From the NCBI RefSeq assembly GCF_004798865.1, contig NW_025335568.1:21261835-21325834 (forward strand): 64,000 bases of DNA, in the 5' to 3' direction. Positions 12,231 through 45,501 of the stretch are shown piece by piece (positions within the stretch are counted from its first letter, which is position 1; the number at the start of each line of letters is the position of its first letter). The translations under genes and the position numbers were made by a program. The notes under the pieces are model-generated. The model was not told where the DNA came from, ran no database searches, and worked only from the letters and a program-made list of their open reading frames with translations. The DNA comes from Varanus komodoensis. Its lineage: Eukaryota; Chordata; Lepidosauria; Squamata; Varanidae.

Positions 12231-12925
12231 CAGGGTAATCCCATGAAACGGATTGGATTCATCAAAGACAGATAAAAGAAAGTACTTCCCACAGTGCTTA
12301 GCTCTTTTGGAAGATGCATAGATGTACAATTATGAGTTTACATGTTTATGCATATTTAGACAATGTCACAATGTCCAAGAGTGCAGCAGTGTCTTTCAAA
12401 CATGGACATTTTCCAGTAGCAGGTAATCTGATGTCTTTCCCTTGGACTGGTTATTGAGGATCCCAAAGAGAGAGAAAATTGCCAGGTAGTTAAAGCAGCA
12501 ACCTCACAATTTTAGGACTATGGTTCTTCTGAGATCCGCATAAACATGTTAGACCAGCACATGGACTTTTTTTCCCTCTTTAGTGGTTCTCTGTAGCTAA
12601 ACAAATATTGTTAAATAAATTATGGAATTCACTTCCACCAGATGTAGTGATGCCGACTGATTGGGACAGCTGTTAGTAGGAGTTGGACAACTTTGTAGAG
12701 CAGCTGGCTATCAATGTATACTCGTCCTGATGGCTACTAGTCCACTGTCAGAGGCAGCGTGCCTGTGTGCACTAGGTGCTGGGGAATTTGGGCAGGAACG
12801 TGCTGTTGTGCTCATAGCCTGCTTGAGGAATGCTGTGGGCAGCAAGTTTGTTCTGGTGTGAACAGGAAGTTGGATTAAATGGATCTGATGGATCTGAACC
12901 AACATTGCTCTTTTTAGGTTCTTAT
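12231..12925 (+). repeat. Interspersed LINE-3'-end-like repeat (family C), split by an insertion
   Basis: The left part (12231-12297) contains 'cagggtaatcccatgaaacg' and 'gataaaagaaagtacttccc'. The right part (12620-12925) contains 'attcacttccaccagatgta', 'tggctactagtcca' and 'gaaccaacattgctctttt'. The same blocks are contiguous at 62425-62818, which shows that about 320 bp of unrelated sequence sits between the halves here. The family is a common reptile dispersed repeat that looks like a CR1/L2-type LINE 3' region; its exact name is not certain. Confidence 0.65.
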
Positions 12926-13117
12926 ACACTAGAACATGTGAAGCAACTCGTATAACCTGATGTACGACAAATGGAAAGTGAGGGAACAGAAATGCTTAAA
13001 TATTAGGTAGGCTTCTTATGTGGTGCATCTCAAGTAAATATGGATTCCCATCTCCCCCATTTTCTTTTTCAGATACAGTAAGAGGGCAACCTTGTGGATG
13101 GCCTCAGAGTAAGCCAG

Positions 13118-36205
<23,088 letters not shown>

Positions 36206-36700
36206 AAGTCAAATCTATGTTCATTACCTCATCTGTTTCTTTTGTTGTGTTTTTCTTTTTGGAAAAAATGTCAGCAAGGTAATAATTCTCTTTAGGTTGT
36301 AAACAGGGAATGGTCAAGAGACAGTATATTTTTTTTAATTTGTCCATGGGAAGTCCTCCTCATACCACCACATTTATTTGGCAAGTGGTCACAGGCCATG
36401 TGTTAAGAATGAAAACCAAAGCACCCTATGCAAAATTAAATTTGTGACAGTCGCCAGTTAACCGTGAAGTACTGATTTGACCATTGGAAGACAGAATCCA
36501 TATTCATACTTTTTAAATTTTTCCATCTGTGACCATTTTAATGAAAAACAAATTGAGAAAGGTTTTTGTTCGTTTGTTTTAAAGTAAAAATACTGTAATA
36601 TTTCAGTAGCTGAAATTTTAAAAAACCAGCAGGTGCTGAATCTATGATGTACTGAACTATTGGAACTACAGCTTGCTAATATGCAGGGGTTAGTTTAGGG

Positions 36701-36724
36701 TGTTGTTGTTGTTGTTGTTGTTGT
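36701..36724. repeat. (GTT)n microsatellite in TET2 3' UTR
   Basis: Eight tandem GTT units followed by a T run. Confidence 0.9.
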
Positions 36725-38110
36725 TTTTTTGCTATAATCTTAATATTGACTTGATTTTTATTAATCAGGATAGCTATATATATAACAAAGAATACAAAGC
36801 AAAACACTGAATTTGTTTGGATAGTCTAAAACATGGTGCTATATACAAGAATGGTGTCTAATGCAACATTTGAACAGTTTTATGACTTTTATTGAACCAT
36901 GAATATGTTAACAGTATACTCTGTTCTCCTTGAACTGTAAAAGGGCCTTTTAATTTTGTATTTGTATCCAGTTAGCCTGATCCTATTTAAAAGTCCTATT
37001 TTTAAAATATGGGAGGAGCAAGGACCAAGATCCAACAAAGCTTTATGGACGCAATAGGAAGGTTGCATGTGAAGATGGAGCTCTCTGAAAAGCTTCCAAT
37101 TACAGCCAGTTTACCTTTCCAGCAATGGAAATCTCATCTAGAGAATAGCCTGTTTCAGATGCAATAGCAAGCCCTAGGTGAGCGTTACATTAATGAACTG
37201 TGAGCCTCACTTTCTCTTTCCTTCTCTACCATGAGGAAGAAGTTGAAAAAAAAAGCTTCCTGTTTTAAGCTAACTTGACTTTATCATTACATTGAAACTG
37301 AAAAACTCTGTATAGCTTAAACAATGGTTTGCAAACAAATGCTGTTCAAACCAAGGTTTATTAACCTGGCCTGTTAACAAACTACAGTTTAAGCTAACTA
37401 GACTTTCTCGAGTTTGATTGTAATGTTTAGTGACTATAATGACAAACTGATTCATCTGAAAGTGTATGTGGATGCTTCCTTCCTGTGACCACAGTGGAGG
37501 AAAAGTGGGAAGCATGTGAGTTGCAGGTTGGTTTCTGGAAAGTCATGCAGTGCGAAACTATTGCAAACTGCTCTTTCTGCTCTATATATCAGTTTATAGC
37601 AAGATAAATGCACAGCAGTACATTTCTTTTATTTGATCCAGGTAGCTTCTCTGATGGCAGCTTTAGCTTTTATACGAACATAGCGTTTTCTCAGCATTTG
37701 AATCACACTGGTCACCATCATGGGGTGCCATAGTGGAACTTTTTTTTTTTTTACACCCAGTTCCCTTGGCTGGACAGGCAAACCAGTTTAGAAAGTAAAT
37801 GTGCTCTCCTTCTTTCACCAGCTGATCCACTGCTGTAAAAAAATCAAGAACTGTTCTACAGCAGTTTTGTACTGCAGCTCATAGTGTTACCGGTAAGCAG
37901 TCATAATCTCCTCCATGACTTGTTCTGGTGATGTGCAGGTTGTTCCCCCCTGCAAACAGAAGGTCGGTTAGTTCAGCTGCTTAAGAGTGTCGTGCTGATA
38001 CCATCAAGTTTGTGGATTCATTCCCCATATGGGCCACAACTGAGTATTTTTCTTTTTAAGAGTTCATTTGTTAATCTGTTGTCCAAACATTTCATGTAAT
38101 CTACATTTGA

Positions 38111-38230
38111 GAGCCAGTGTGATAATAGTGGTTAAGAGCATTGGACTGGGACTCAGGAGATCTAGTCCCTACTCAATTCTTCAAAATGAAACAAGGCAGG
38201 ATATAAATAAAACTAATTAATTAATTAAAA
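38111..38230 (+). repeat. BovB-tailed SINE with internal deletion, copy 4
   Basis: The head 'gagccagtgtgataatagtg' and 'ctgggactcaggagatctag' join directly to the tail 'aggcaggatataaataaaac', with the middle third of the element missing. It lies inside the probable TET2 3' UTR. Confidence 0.75.
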
Positions 38231-39959
38231 GTAGTGAGGCAAGGCTCAACAGCTGGCTTAATTCAGGTCAGGTTTTTCCATTCATGCAGGACTCTCAAGT
38301 CCCAATCCAATGCGCTAACCACAGAAACACACGTAACCTATTTATCATCGCTGTCCTATACCATGGCCCAACTAGTGCCGTGTTATGTGGGCGAAAGAAC
38401 CCCAGGGGAACCAAAGGCTCATCGAGCTTACAGGCCAAAAATGTCTGTTTGACCATGAGGGAGCTTGGCTACTAATGAGAAGGGATGCTGAGTGAAAGGG
38501 TCGTTGGCCATGCTGGCTTGGAATTGTTCAACCCCCCTGCGGGGCACCAGTCTGGGGAAGGCTGGCTGATGCAAAAAATACTGGCAAAGCCCACATGCAA
38601 GGCTTGGGTCGATTGGCAAGTCCAAACGTTTGCTCAGCGCATGGTGCTCATTCTCCCCACCACCACCCCAGCTCCTATATGTTCATATAAGCTTTGTTGG
38701 ATCTCACTGAAGTTTACCCACCCATTCAAGATGTGATTCAGAACAATAAACAATAGAAATATATTTTTCAAATGGTGCTTGAAAAGCACTTTATTTAAGT
38801 GTTGGCAGCTCAACAAGTGCTAGGGCACTAAAACATTGTAAAGTTTATTTTGATCTTACTGTTCAAAGAGATCTTTTCTAAAAAGGCAAAGCTTTTGTTC
38901 TTAGGAGCAAGACATAATCCTCAAATGACACAATATGGTAATTGTGTGGCTTGGAGTTAACCCTTTCCTTTCTTGTTCTTAAGCATAAAGGGCCCTCCTC
39001 GTATTAGGACCACTATACATGGGCATGGGAGCTTGACTGCCCGCCCCCCTTCAATTTGTTCTCAAAGTCTCTCCTTCCCTCTTTGTGCCAATGGAGATTT
39101 CTTTCTGTTTCTTTTAGATTGGGGGGCGGGGGGGACAAATTTCAAGAAACAGGTGGGGAAAAGGTTGAAACCTCTCCTGTCTATGGTGCTGACCCAGGCT
39201 GGGCTTCCACGTGCTTTCCTTGCAAAAAGAGGATAGGAAGCTTCTCGCTACTTATTTAGCTTATCCAGGCAGTTTTATTCCAAGTATGGTGGGGGAGTCA
39301 GTGCAGAGGAGCACTAAGTCTGGGTGCTCATCCCTGCCCCTGCCTGCATTTTCCTTCTCTCTTGCTGTCAGCCTCTTGCCCATACATCTACCAGCAGAAG
39401 AGAAAAACACCCCGTCAGATTTCTGCTCTAATTCAGACATGGGCTCACTGGATACAAGGAATATCCTTAGTATACAAACCCCATTCTCTGGTGCTCATCT
39501 CACACGACTGTATTATGAACCTTTTTTAAATAATTATAACGGTAAGCATATTCCTCAAATTGTGTAATTTTAATATATCTATTAGCCACAGGTAATAACA
39601 GCATGGATTAGACTTGACAATTGGATAGTTTTAGTCTTCTGCTACCTTTTGAAGGTTGGAAAAGTTCTCCAAATAACCAGGTGAACTGCTTTGATGTTTG
39701 ATGGATTATTTATGTTACAGAATATGTCACTGCTCGGAGTAGGTTGCCCCTCTTTGCTGTGGTTTGAATGGAATCCAGGCAAGAGGTACAGGGTTAATCT
39801 GTAGGATTTTATTGGTGAAAAAATTCAGAACAGGGCAGCTGGCTTGCTGTGGTGGGTTTTAAATTGGTAATTTGTATAAAAACATAAGCAAAAAGATGTA
39901 TAGTAACTTAACTTGTAAACAAATTTTTAATGCAGTGCTTTAGTATTTTAATACTGTAC

Positions 39960-40004
39960 AAATATATAAATATATATATTATATCTATATATCTATATCT
40001 ATAT
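39960..40004. repeat. AT-rich simple repeat (TATATC type)
   Basis: An irregular run of TATA and ATCTAT units. Confidence 0.85.
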
Positions 40005-40348
40005 GGGTTTGGAGCTGAATTCACATCATGGTGCTACTCAGCCTGCTATAAAAATATAATGTGAGTTAAAATACATTAAAATGTTTAATGATGATCCTGT
40101 TGCCATATACCTCAACACTAGTTGGCAATAGGTTGTTAAACTGAGAGTGGAAGTTTATAATGTTCTTATACCATCTTCCCTTAACTCTCTACCCCCTAGT
40201 CTTTGGAAAAAATATATAATTTTTCTCACTACTTGATATTATAGCAAGTATAACTTGAACTTTGACCTTAATTTTTTTTGTTCTAAAACTTCAGGGATAT
40301 ATCAGCTCATGATCTCCTTAGCAAGCCAACATATCATCCCAAGTGTAT

Positions 40349-40388
40349 GAGAGAGAGAGAAAGAGAGTGAGTGAGCGAGCGAGCGAGC
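40349..40388. repeat. GA-rich / GAGC simple repeat
   Basis: Tandem GA units run into GAGT and then GAGC units. Confidence 0.85.
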
Positions 40389-40929
40389 AAATGAATGTGT
40401 GCGTAAAGCTATGTTGTGTGCTGTTAAATATATTATCTTTTTTTGGGGGGGTGTTAAATTCTATTTTATTGTTTTCAAGGATTTAATCTGTGTGTTTTTT
40501 AATCCCTCTTCTAATTTTACTTGTAATTGTACCGATGGTAACTAAAATGCTCTTTTTTTGTAAATTCATTTGCTACTTTTTATGTTAATGAAAGTGTGTT
40601 AACATTTTAAACTCTTGGGGATTTTTTTTTAATGTTTCACATAAAATGGAAAGTAGAATGCACTGAGCTGGCAAAAGGGAAAAAGTAAAGGTAAGGATTT
40701 GGCAACTGACTTGTTGAGTAGAGGACTGTGTTTGGTGTTCCTCTTCAAGTTCTCTTAGAACATGCCTTATGATGAGACTGAAAGTAAATGAAACCAGTGG
40801 GCAGCAGAGTTAGGTAATCAGGCAAAACAGAGTGCGGTCCTAGGCTTGCTTGGACAGAAAAATGCCCTGTAGCTACCAGCATACAGTCTTGATGCAGTAT
40901 AAAGTTATAAATGGCCACTAATTATGATG

Positions 40930-41100
40930 ACTGTATCCCACGTCCAGGTGAGAGGTGCCACATCTTTCAATGCAGCTGGGAGACAGGACTATATCATTCT
41001 CACCTCTTGCTTTAGGGCTTCCTGGAAGTGTCTGTTTGGCCACCATGGGAATCAGGTGCTGGACAAGGCAGGCCTTGGCCTGAACCATTAGAGCTCATAG
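40930..41100 (+). repeat. Interspersed LINE-3'-end-like repeat (family C), fragment
   Basis: 'gtgtctgtttggccaccatg' and 'gccttggcctgaaccattag' correspond to the 3' part of family C ('tggccactgtg...actagatgg...ttggtctgatcc'). It is embedded in the probable TET2 3' UTR. Confidence 0.5.
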
Positions 41101-42723
41101 AAGGATTTCCTTTTAATAAATGCAATCCCAATGCTCAGATGTGTCAAGCTGTGTAAGGCAAAGGCCTGCCTGACCATGGAATGCTGATCTGTGTCATATT
41201 GATTGCCCCTCTAACATTAACAAGATTCATCCAGTTTCATAAGACTAACCTTTGCAGGACTAATGCCACAATTTGGACTTTTTATCAGCTATGTTTCAGT
41301 CCAATAACTCATTTCAGTCAAAGGAGGCCTTCTGATTTTCTGTGACCACCTTATTCTGTAGAAGAGGCTAAGATCAAATATATGCAAAACAGCAGTTCAA
41401 TATAGATGCCATGAATTCAGATGCATTGAGGCTTACAGTGCGCCATCATTAGCAGGCTGTTATGACATCCAGACAATGACGTCTTCCACTCGTAACTGTC
41501 CGACATTTTCCCACCAGTTCTTCCACGTTTTCCTTACTGCAGAAAACCCATTAAGGGAAGAAGATGAAGTGGCTACATTGTGCTTTCTTCATTGCTCTGC
41601 GAGTCCTGCATATGGAAGCACCTAAAGTTTTGTCTTTAAAATGTAATAGTAAAATTAGCTGGGCAGTCACCCAAAGCTGGGGGTTGGCAAGGGGAATCTC
41701 TGGTGTGAACTCAGACCAGCACAAATGGTGGCTGCTCTGTTATTTCATCAATACTGTAGAAAGTTCCACAAGGGCTCCCTGACATTCCCTGATCTTGCAT
41801 AGATTCCAACTTCTTCTCCATGCATGGAGCTCCACATGAACATTAGAGTTGCTGGATCAGGGAACTTGGGGAACTTTTCTCAAAATGTTGATTAAAGTAC
41901 ATACTAGGCTGGATTGCCAAAGAACCATGAGCAGCAGCCAAAGAGCTGCTCTTGTCCTTTTGCACACATTAGTTTAAGGGAATTCACACACAGAGCTATA
42001 ATATGTAGAACAGTTCTAATGCTTCTGCTTGTGCATGAGCCTACATGAGTGGAAGGACGATTCTGGGTTAGGTATCATTTTTCCTGCATAATGCTCCAGC
42101 TTCAATTAGAAAAATAGCACTCACCAAGTGGAACCGGATCCAAAATGGAACTAGGTGTCTTTGTTTGGCTCCCCTTGTCATTTGCCAAATTGCTTGCAAA
42201 CAGAGGAAAGCTCAGTTGGGGAGGTGGGGGAGAGAAATATATTTTGTAAATAAAAGTTGTGATTTTGATGTACAGAACCCTGCCTCAGAATGAATAGGTG
42301 CAGGGAGCAGACATTAAATTGCTTGTATAGGATTATCAGGTTGACTGTAGCCATACTTGAAGATGCTTCTGAGTGGTGTCAACTTTACTTGAATGATTTT
42401 TCCCTTCTTCATCTTGATTGACGCACAGTAGCGTACACTTTTAAAGCTAGTGGTTAACTTTTGTGTAGGAAACTTTAACAATTTGACACTAAGATTATGA
42501 ACATTTTAAAAAATGTGCATTTTCTAAGCTTATGTTCTATTGTTTCAGTTTTTTAAATTTTTACTTTCCCTCATTCTTCAAATGTTCTTTTTTGTTTTTG
42601 TCCATTAAAAAAAATCTGAGAATGGTTATAAATACTGTAAGTATTGTAATGTAATGTATGCAGGTTATTTGAAAATCTGTTTTATTATATCATTCCTGAT
42701 AACGCTGAAATGTGGGTGTTTTT

Positions 42724-42729
42724 AATAAA
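42724..42729 (+). terminator. TET2: Polyadenylation signal AATAAA, probable TET2 3' end
   Basis: A canonical AATAAA at the end of a long AT-rich stretch downstream of TET2, followed by a T-rich region. Cleavage would fall near 42745. There is no comparable gene-end signal on the + strand before PPA2. Confidence 0.55.
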
Positions 42730-42745
42730 ATTTATATTTATTTAA

Positions 42746-43524
42746 TGCACTCTATACTTGTCTTGTGAAAAGGTGTTTGTCCTGTTCAGTTGGTGCCCAT
42801 TTACAGAAGGGTTACAGAAACTCAGCTCTGGATACTTACAGATAGCCACGCTCCCCGTTGTCCTGGATTTTCCTGGGTTTTGTCCTTCTTTTTAGCCTTC
42901 CAGAAAGGGTGAAACTTCTCTCTTCAGGCTGACTGATCGATGGCACATCCCAAAATACGGCTCTTGTTTGCCCCCCTCCTTTTGCCTTTGGTTCAGCCCA
43001 CTTTGCTTTCACTCCTGCCCATCACTGGGCTGTGGCGCCTGGCAGCTTCTCCAAAGACCTCCACTGGAAAGAAATTTCAATGGCTCCTCACACTCAGCAT
43101 GAATAATAATAAGCAAAGTAACCATATTCTGGAGGGACAAAGCCCTATTTTCTTTTGATGTTGGGTGGCCTGGCCTCTGGGATAACCAGCACATGTGCCC
43201 AAACCTTGCCCATGGGACAGTGGGATGTTCTCAGAAATGTAACTCATGAAAATAACTGTTAAACTTTGGCTCCCTCTACTGGACAGTTATATAGTATGTA
43301 GCTAAGTTTGTTTTTAAGGAGGAGAAGGTACTGGGGTCCTCTCCTGGTCCCTTTTCCCGCTTTTTCATATTTTGGGAACTGCTGAGGAAGCAGTCAAGCC
43401 ATTCAAAATAATATAAAGGCTTAATTAAAACTAGTAATACTTGGCAAAGTCAGATGAAAAATTTGGCTTAAACATTAAAACCACTCAGGACTGACAGGCC
43501 TCCTAGGATTAGGATGATGTCCAT
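42746..43524. other. Intergenic spacer downstream of TET2
   Basis: No exon, RNA gene or clear repeat was recognised in this stretch. Confidence 0.45.
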
Positions 43525-43795
43525 CATTTGTTGTTGTGAGAGGCCATCAAGTTGTCTCCAATCCATGGCAACGCTATGGCTGAATGCCCTCCAAAAGGCC
43601 CGTCCCTGACAGTCCTTGTCAACACAAGGCTTTGACTTCCTTCTTGGAATCAAGCCCACTCATAATAGCTCTTCGTCTTCTGCCACTGACTTTCTCTAGC
43701 ATGATTGTCTTTTCTAGTGAGTCTTGCCTTAAGTGCCCCAAGTGGGACAGCTTCTGTTTTGTCATTTTTTCCCAGGGGAAGTTCTAATGAATAAA
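43525..43795 (-). mobile_element. RTE/BovB-like LINE C-terminal fragment
   Basis: On the minus strand the stretch reads as a degraded LINE C-terminus of the kind SLEKTIML, then a basic 'GRRRRGRPR'-like region, then 'DRxxWRxxIHxVAxDWxxLD' near 43580-43540. That end is typical of RTE/BovB ORFs. It has stops and frame shifts and covers only the last 80-90 codons. It fits with BovB-tailed SINEs being common in the window. Confidence 0.55.
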
Positions 43796-44844
43796 ATAAC
43801 TTAATGGATAGGTTCACAAATTCAGCCAGACTACCCTGTTCAGAAGACACCATAGCCTGTGGTGCACACTAAAGATAATAGAGTTTTGTATATACTGTCC
43901 TTCCTTGCTTTCCTCCTTAGTTTTTTTAGCTATTTCTGACACATATTGCAATGACCTTGCAGCAGAATCTGTCTGGACTCCCCCGGCCTGCTTTGATATC
44001 CCTTTCTATTCACCATATTCCTCCTCCCTGTCCTCAAAAAAGCAGTTAGGGTTGTATTTCTTTTCAGCCCCTGAAAACTACATTGTTTAAAGCTGAGGAA
44101 GGGGGTCAGTCTTCACAATGCATGCTTAGAGCCACCCAATACGTGAGATTTTTGCCTGGTCAATTTCCTGGTCTTTTTTAGCTGCCAAAGGGAAGACAAG
44201 TAGAGATTGCATATAGGCGAATCTACACACATTTGGAAGGCACCAAGTGCCCAGCTGTCAATGGAAAAACATCAATGAAGAGCAAAAATCAGCAAAGGTA
44301 GGTCCACCAAGAGGACCAGCACATCATGACATCCCCTTTGCAATGAATGCTCAGTTCTGAGTGCTGAAGTGGAACATGTGTAGCACTTCACCTTCTCTTC
44401 AGCAACTCCAGAAAAAGATATTATCTCCCCATCACCACCACCTTTAGGGGCATTACTGCAGCTACACAAGTTTCCCCTCCATGTATTTCCCAGGCCTTAA
44501 ATCCACATGAACTTCAGCTTCCTCGACTTCTCCCCCATTAAATTTGCATATATTCTCGCAGGTATCCACAGCAACTGCAGCAATAAGTGCTCCAAAAAGT
44601 AGCCGTGTAAAGGTGGAATGAATTGATATCTCCCCTTTCTGGAGTAGGGGACACTCATGGAAACATTGAAAAGGTGGAGCATAGCAAATAATCAATTCAA
44701 GAATTAAAACCCAAGAGGATTCTCTTGCTAAGGGGGTGGTACTGCCCCCAGCCCTTTCCCCACATTTTGCCATTTACTGGTGCTTTTCCGTGGACAAGTG
44801 TCCTGACCACTGTGTGCAGATTAACCGGCATGCAGTTTTGCCTT
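43796..44844. other. Intergenic spacer
   Basis: No feature recognised. Open frames on the minus strand (44272-44773) have no family resemblance. Confidence 0.4.
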
Positions 44845-45170
44845 GCAATAAGAAGAACACTGCTGGCTCAGTCAGATCTAGTCTGGTGCTCTGTTCCCAC
44901 AGCAGCCAGCCAGCTGCCTCTGGGAAGCCCACCAGAAGCATCCTCCAGCCCATGTTCCCCAGCAACTGGCATACTCAGGTACGTTGCCTCCAATAGTGGA
45001 GGTAATATAGAGCTATCATGACTGGTAGTGTTCATAGCCTTGTCCTTTATGTATTCGTGGAAGCCCATTCAAAAGCCATCCAAGCTGGTGGCCTTTGTTG
45101 TACTTGGTATTTAATTCAATTGTTTAACTATGTGCTCCGTGAAGCATCTCGCTCATCTGCTATTCCTTGC
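44845..45170 (-). repeat. Interspersed LINE-3'-end-like repeat (family C), minus strand
   Basis: 'caataagaagaacactgctg' and 'gctgcctctgggaagcccac' then 'catgttccccagcaactggc' is family C in reverse complement, followed by 'gccatccaagctggtggcc' and 'ctatgtgctccgtgaagc'. It is a longer copy than those at 31345 and 40930. Confidence 0.65.
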
Positions 45171-45470
45171 AGCTCAGTGCAGCCCATGCTCATTCTCCCT
45201 TGCTGATTCCATGGATGATCCAGAGGGAAAGTTACATAAGGGTGCCATCCTAGGTGGCCACCCATCACCCTCTGAACTCCGGCTGCTGGGGACATCCAAT
45301 CAAGTGAACAGAAGCAAAGTTTGCCTCTATGGTTCTTTCATCCTGCAGAAGACATAGAGGGTCAATTTTAGCCATCCATGTCTTTTGCCTTGGCTCATGA
45401 GGAGCAGGAACTGAGGCACAGTTAAGACTCCTCATGTTCTAGTGCAATTTCACAGCCCCTGCCCAGAGCA

Positions 45471-45501
<31 letters not shown>

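Larger units (their letters stand above)
36206..42745 (+). other. TET2: Probable TET2 3' UTR
   Basis: The sequence after the TET2 stop is AT-rich with no further exon signals. It ends in a T-rich block with AATAAA (42724-42729). The last 100 bp ('gctgaaatgtgggtgttttt' and what follows) has the look of a conserved UTR end. At about 6.5 kb it is longer than I expect for mammals. It includes lineage repeats: a GTT run at 36701-36724, a deleted SINE at 38111, a family A fragment at 40835 and a family C copy at 40930. Earlier AATAAA words at 38745-38750 and 42249-42254 could give shorter forms. The extent is inferred. Confidence 0.6.

Noticed and set aside
13094-13117. GTG at 13094 as the TET2 start, adding eight residues
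   Set aside because: The conserved TET2 start is ATG at 13118 (MEQDRTNHVEG). The upstream codons form 5' UTR that is also in frame by chance, and GTG starts are not expected in a vertebrate gene.
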